Assembly: GCA_029983505.1 (NCBI GenBank)
Contig: JASBZK010000037.1
Location: 1 to 16,793, forward strand
Reading direction: 5' to 3'
Source: Porphyromonas sp.
GTDB taxonomy: Bacteria > Bacteroidota > Bacteroidia > Bacteroidales > Porphyromonadaceae
DNA: 16,793 bases
Shown here: one piece after another, positions 15,003-16,793 of the stretch
How the letters are laid out: every line of letters starts with the position of its first letter
Position numbering within the stretch: the first letter of the stretch is position 1
The notes under the pieces: model-generated
Databases searched by the model: none
The model's input: the letters and a program-made list of their open reading frames with translations, nothing else
Told to the model about the DNA's origin: nothing
Position numbers and translations under genes: made by a program

Positions 15003-16178
15003 TTAGCTGTTCCCCTTGGCGCGGTTGTGGCTCCGGCAGAGCATCTCGCAGTTTTCGAGTGATGTAGAGCCTCCTTTGCTCCACGCCGTGACGTGGTCTG
15101 CGTCCATCTCCTTGAGCTTGTAGATGCGGGTCTTATTGCCGTTATTGCCGAGTGCACAGAGGGGGCAGTTGGAGATTCCTTTTTCTTCTGCCTCTTTTGT
15201 CTGGCGCGCATACGCCGTCTTGATGACCGAGGGCTCGAAAAAACGCACTTCCAAGAGGGTCGTATTCTCTTCTCCGCCGAGGACGTATTCGTAGATGTTT
15301 CGTTTCTTACTGATGTACTCGTCTGCCTGAAGTTCTTTGACGCGCGCCGTGATGTCGGTGGGACTGTAGGGGTTGCGGTGGTAGGTCTCGTAGAGTCTGC
15401 CCCACTCGAGTCCGCACATATCTTTGTCCGTCATGAGGAACAGCCCCGACACCCAGTCTATTACGGAGGTGAAGTAGGTCTCCATCTCGCGGATGTCGTC
15501 CTCTTTGCGGTGCCGGCTCATATAGGCATCCACGGTCGTCCCCTTGGCGGAAGAGATCCACTGCAAGGCTCTCTCGAGAATTTCCTGCCTCTTGACGTCG
15601 CCCTGCACGTAGTGGCTCCATTTCTGGAGGGCGGCGTTTTGGGAGTTGCTGAAAACCTCCTTTGCCCGCGTCACGAAGGGACCGGAGTAGATGGCGTTCA
15701 GCAGCTCCTGGTCATTAAGGGGTACGCCGACGATATTAATGGTGCGGAACCACTCTTTGATCTCCTTCTCCTCACCTTCGCAGACGTAGATGAGGAGCGT
15801 CGTATCCATAATCTGCTCCTGCTCTTCCTCCGGTAATCCCGAGAAATAGTGGACATTCTCCCCGTCATCTTTGATGGCAAATTTGTCCGCCACGAAGCGT
15901 CCGATGGACGTAATCCGTTGCTGACCGTCGAGTACTTCAAGCTGACCGTCCGAAGTCCGCCGATTGAAGTAAATCAAACCAATCGGGTAGCCCCGGAGGA
16001 TGGAGTCGATGACTGCGACATCCTTCTTCCCGTCTCCATAAATGTAGTGACGCTGATACTCGGGCTGAATGGTAAGCTTGCCTTCCAGCCCGTAAAGACC
16101 TTTGCCCTCAATCTCGTTGAAGACAAAACCCTTGCAGATGTCTCTCACCGTCCAATCGGTGCGTAACTCGGTTTTCAT
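15003..16178 (-). CDS. DUF262-HNH endonuclease
   Basis: 391 aa. The N-terminal DUF262 domain shows IQPEYQRHYIYGDGKK (37-52), LRGYPIGLIYF, the nucleotide-binding EVLDGQQRIT (81-90) and FRTINIVGVPLNDQELLNAI (144-163). A helical middle region (about 165-330) is followed by a C-terminal HNH nuclease: Cys338-x2-Cys341, MDADHVTAWSKGG with Asp361-His362, LENCEMLC with Asn376, and Cys381-x2-His384, which completes the zinc-binding set. DUF262 proteins with DUF1524 or HNH domains are restriction and phage-defence nucleases in which the DGQQR site binds nucleotide. Upstream on the same strand is the end of an EcoRI-like adenine methyltransferase, so the two may form a modification/nuclease pair. The target is not predictable from sequence. 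It is unrelated in its middle and C-terminus to the larger DUF262 protein at 9095-11266. Confidence 0.88.
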   Translation of the reverse strand: MKTELRTDWTVRDICKGFVFNEIEGKGLYGLEGKLTIQPEYQRHYIYGDGKKDVAVIDSILRGYPIGLIYFNRRTSDGQLEVLDGQQRITSIGRFVADKFAIKDDGENVHYFSGLPEEEQEQIMDTTLLIYVCEGEEKEIKEWFRTINIVGVPLNDQELLNAIYSGPFVTRAKEVFSNSQNAALQKWSHYVQGDVKRQEILERALQWISSAKGTTVDAYMSRHRKEDDIREMETYFTSVIDWVSGLFLMTDKDMCGLEWGRLYETYHRNPYSPTDITARVKELQADEYISKKRNIYEYVLGGEENTTLLEVRFFEPSVIKTAYARQTKEAEEKGISNCPLCALGNNGNKTRIYKLKEMDADHVTAWSKGGSTSLENCEMLCRSHNRAKGNS

Positions 16179-16218
16179 AAACTTATCTATCGAGGCTTTT
16201 TAGTTAATTAATCTCTCG

Positions 16219-16226
16219 CAAATATA
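16219..16226 (-). promoter_or_regulatory. Candidate -7 box for the DUF262-HNH gene
   Basis: On the - strand TATATTTG matches TAnnTTTG, 40 bp upstream of the ATG at 16178. The -33 region has no clear TTTG. It suggests that the nuclease can be expressed separately from the upstream methyltransferase. Confidence 0.45.
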
Positions 16227-16285
16227 CTCCAAAATAACAACGAAATTGCCGAGAGAGGGGAACACTATGGTCTAAACTTTCAGGT

Positions 16286-16371
16286 AAAAAAGGAATCGGG
16301 GAAAAGGTATATACGTTTTCGGCAAAAGGTATATACGTTTCTGTAGAAAGGTATAATGTAATCGTAAAAAG
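16286..16371. repeat. Tandem array of about 22-bp AT-rich repeats
   Basis: Two strong units, AAAAGGTATATACGTTTTC (16302 on) and AAAAGGTATATACGTTTCT (16324 on), are followed by degraded units at 16346 (AAAGGTATAATG) and 16366 (AAAAAGGC) and preceded by AAAAAAGGAAT at 16286. The period is 20-22 bp between good units. Each strong unit contains the 8-bp palindrome GTATATAC. The array lies between the methyltransferase and the DUF262-HNH gene. Similar 22-23-bp tandem repeats occur inside Porphyromonas MITE-type elements; whether this is one is unproven. Confidence 0.7.
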
Positions 16372-16383
16372 GCTTAGAGAGCC
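16366..16383 (-). terminator. Weak intrinsic terminator candidate after the methyltransferase
   Basis: Read on the - strand: GGCT, five-base loop, AGCC, then TTTTT. The stem is only 4 bp, so it is marginal. It lies about 140 bp past the methyltransferase stop, and its T-run is the A-run of a 22-bp repeat unit. Confidence 0.25.
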
Positions 16384-16460
16384 CTCCCCGGGAAGGGTAC
16401 CGGCTTTTTGCCCGGGCGACAATAACGAATAAGGTGTGAGCCCGGTGGAAGCGGGTTATT
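16382..16460. other. GC-rich palindromes between methyltransferase and repeat array
   Basis: CCCTCCCCGGGAAGGG (16382-16397) is a near-perfect palindrome and GCCCGGGC follows at 16410-16417. AATAAC (16421-16426) and GTTATT (16455-16460) enclose CCCG/CGGG arms, forming a nested hairpin. With the 22-bp repeats these fill the 347-bp gap 16179-16525, which has no convincing gene. Confidence 0.4.
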
Positions 16461-16525
16461 TTGCAGGGGAGAGGTGGCGGATAAAGATACGTGCATACTT
16501 CCTTTGCCCATTGACGTGCCAACCA

Positions 16526-16793
16526 TCAGCGCCCGGAGCAAGCAAGATGTCTGATGCAGAGACGTGCATAGGTTGTTCTTCTCTCTCTCGTTATTTTATT
16601 TGAATCTGCCAAATTTTTCGACTTAAATAACTCTAAATCATCTGTGTCTTTAACCGTTATAACGGCTTCTTTGTCTTTTATCAATCCGTGGGGTTTGATT
16701 GGTACATCATCAGATAATCTATAATCATTGGCATTGACGATCTCGAACTGCTCGGGGCAGTATTTGTCGAGGAAGGAGATGGGTACGCCCATC
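16526..16793 (-). CDS. EcoRI-like adenine-specific DNA methyltransferase, C-terminal part (partial)
   Basis: The 88 visible residues begin MGVPISFLDKYCPEQFEIV and include a KPHGLIKDKEAVI stretch and end TTYARLCIRHLACSGR. The GVPI(S/T)FLDKY.PEQFEI segment, a loop, and a C-terminal YARxxIR strand are what I recall of the end of EcoRI-family adenine methyltransferases. The catalytic NPPF-type motif lies beyond the window, so the Met at 16792 is probably internal. Such enzymes methylate adenine in DNA and protect it from a cognate nuclease. It is AT-rich compared with recA or parAB. It reads towards the DUF262-HNH gene, with 347 bp between. The last six residues after IRH look like a short added tail. 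Confidence 0.7.
   Translation of the reverse strand, partial: MGVPISFLDKYCPEQFEIVNANDYRLSDDVPIKPHGLIKDKEAVITVKDTDDLELFKSKNLADSNKITRERRTTYARLCIRHLACSGR

Noticed and set aside
15093..15836. 247-aa open frame antisense to the DUF262-HNH gene
   Set aside because: It is complementary to a gene with clear DUF262 and HNH motifs and shows no domain of its own.
16286..16371. CRISPR array
   Set aside because: Units are only about 22 bp and directly abutting, with no unique spacers and no cas genes nearby.
16280..16522. 80-aa and 72-aa open frames across the 22-bp repeats
   Set aside because: They arise because the repeat lacks stop codons in some frames; the translated repeats have no domain character.

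Overview
The window reads as chromosomal DNA from a member of the Bacteroidales, probably a Porphyromonas-like organism. The evidence is the gene families (a TonB-plug outer-membrane barrel with a carboxypeptidase-regulatory-like N-domain, DUF5683 directly after parAB, a carboxyspermidine dehydrogenase-bcp-recA operon), promoter-like TAnnTTTG boxes, and the absence of Shine-Dalgarno sequences. Genus level is inference. No tRNA, rRNA, transposase or CRISPR array was seen.

Left part (1-3657, + strand): the possible tail of an unknown gene, then a two-gene unit of an OMP_b-brl_3-type outer-membrane barrel (318-2651) and a secreted carboxypeptidase-regulatory-like protein (2668-3657). Centre left (3953-8856, + strand): a housekeeping cluster of parA, parB, a DUF5683 membrane protein, an MltD-type lytic transglycosylase with LysM, and a ferrochelatase. 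Spacing is tight (ATGA overlap between parB and DUF5683, 12 bp between mltD and hemH), with one 205-bp break before mltD. The region upstream of parA carries two copies of a 14-bp GTACC-centred motif, a promoter box and an inverted repeat resembling half of a parS site.

Right part (9095-16793, all genes on the - strand): a conserved core (carboxyspermidine dehydrogenase, bcp, recA; 14629 to 11790) sits between two accessory defence-type loci. One is a 723-aa DUF262-DUF1524 protein (GmrSD-like restriction endonuclease family), bracketed by two direct copies of an 83-85-bp structured repeat. The other is a DUF262-HNH nuclease preceded by the C-terminal part of an EcoRI-like adenine methyltransferase, which runs off the right edge. 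A 22-bp AT-rich tandem repeat lies between those two genes.

The most noteworthy points are the repeat-flanked DUF262-DUF1524 cassette, the putative EcoRI-like methyltransferase / DUF262-HNH pair, and a RecA with a long charged N-terminal extension and a shortened, non-consensus DNA-binding loop L2. All family assignments were made by reading motifs in the translated sequence; no database search was run.
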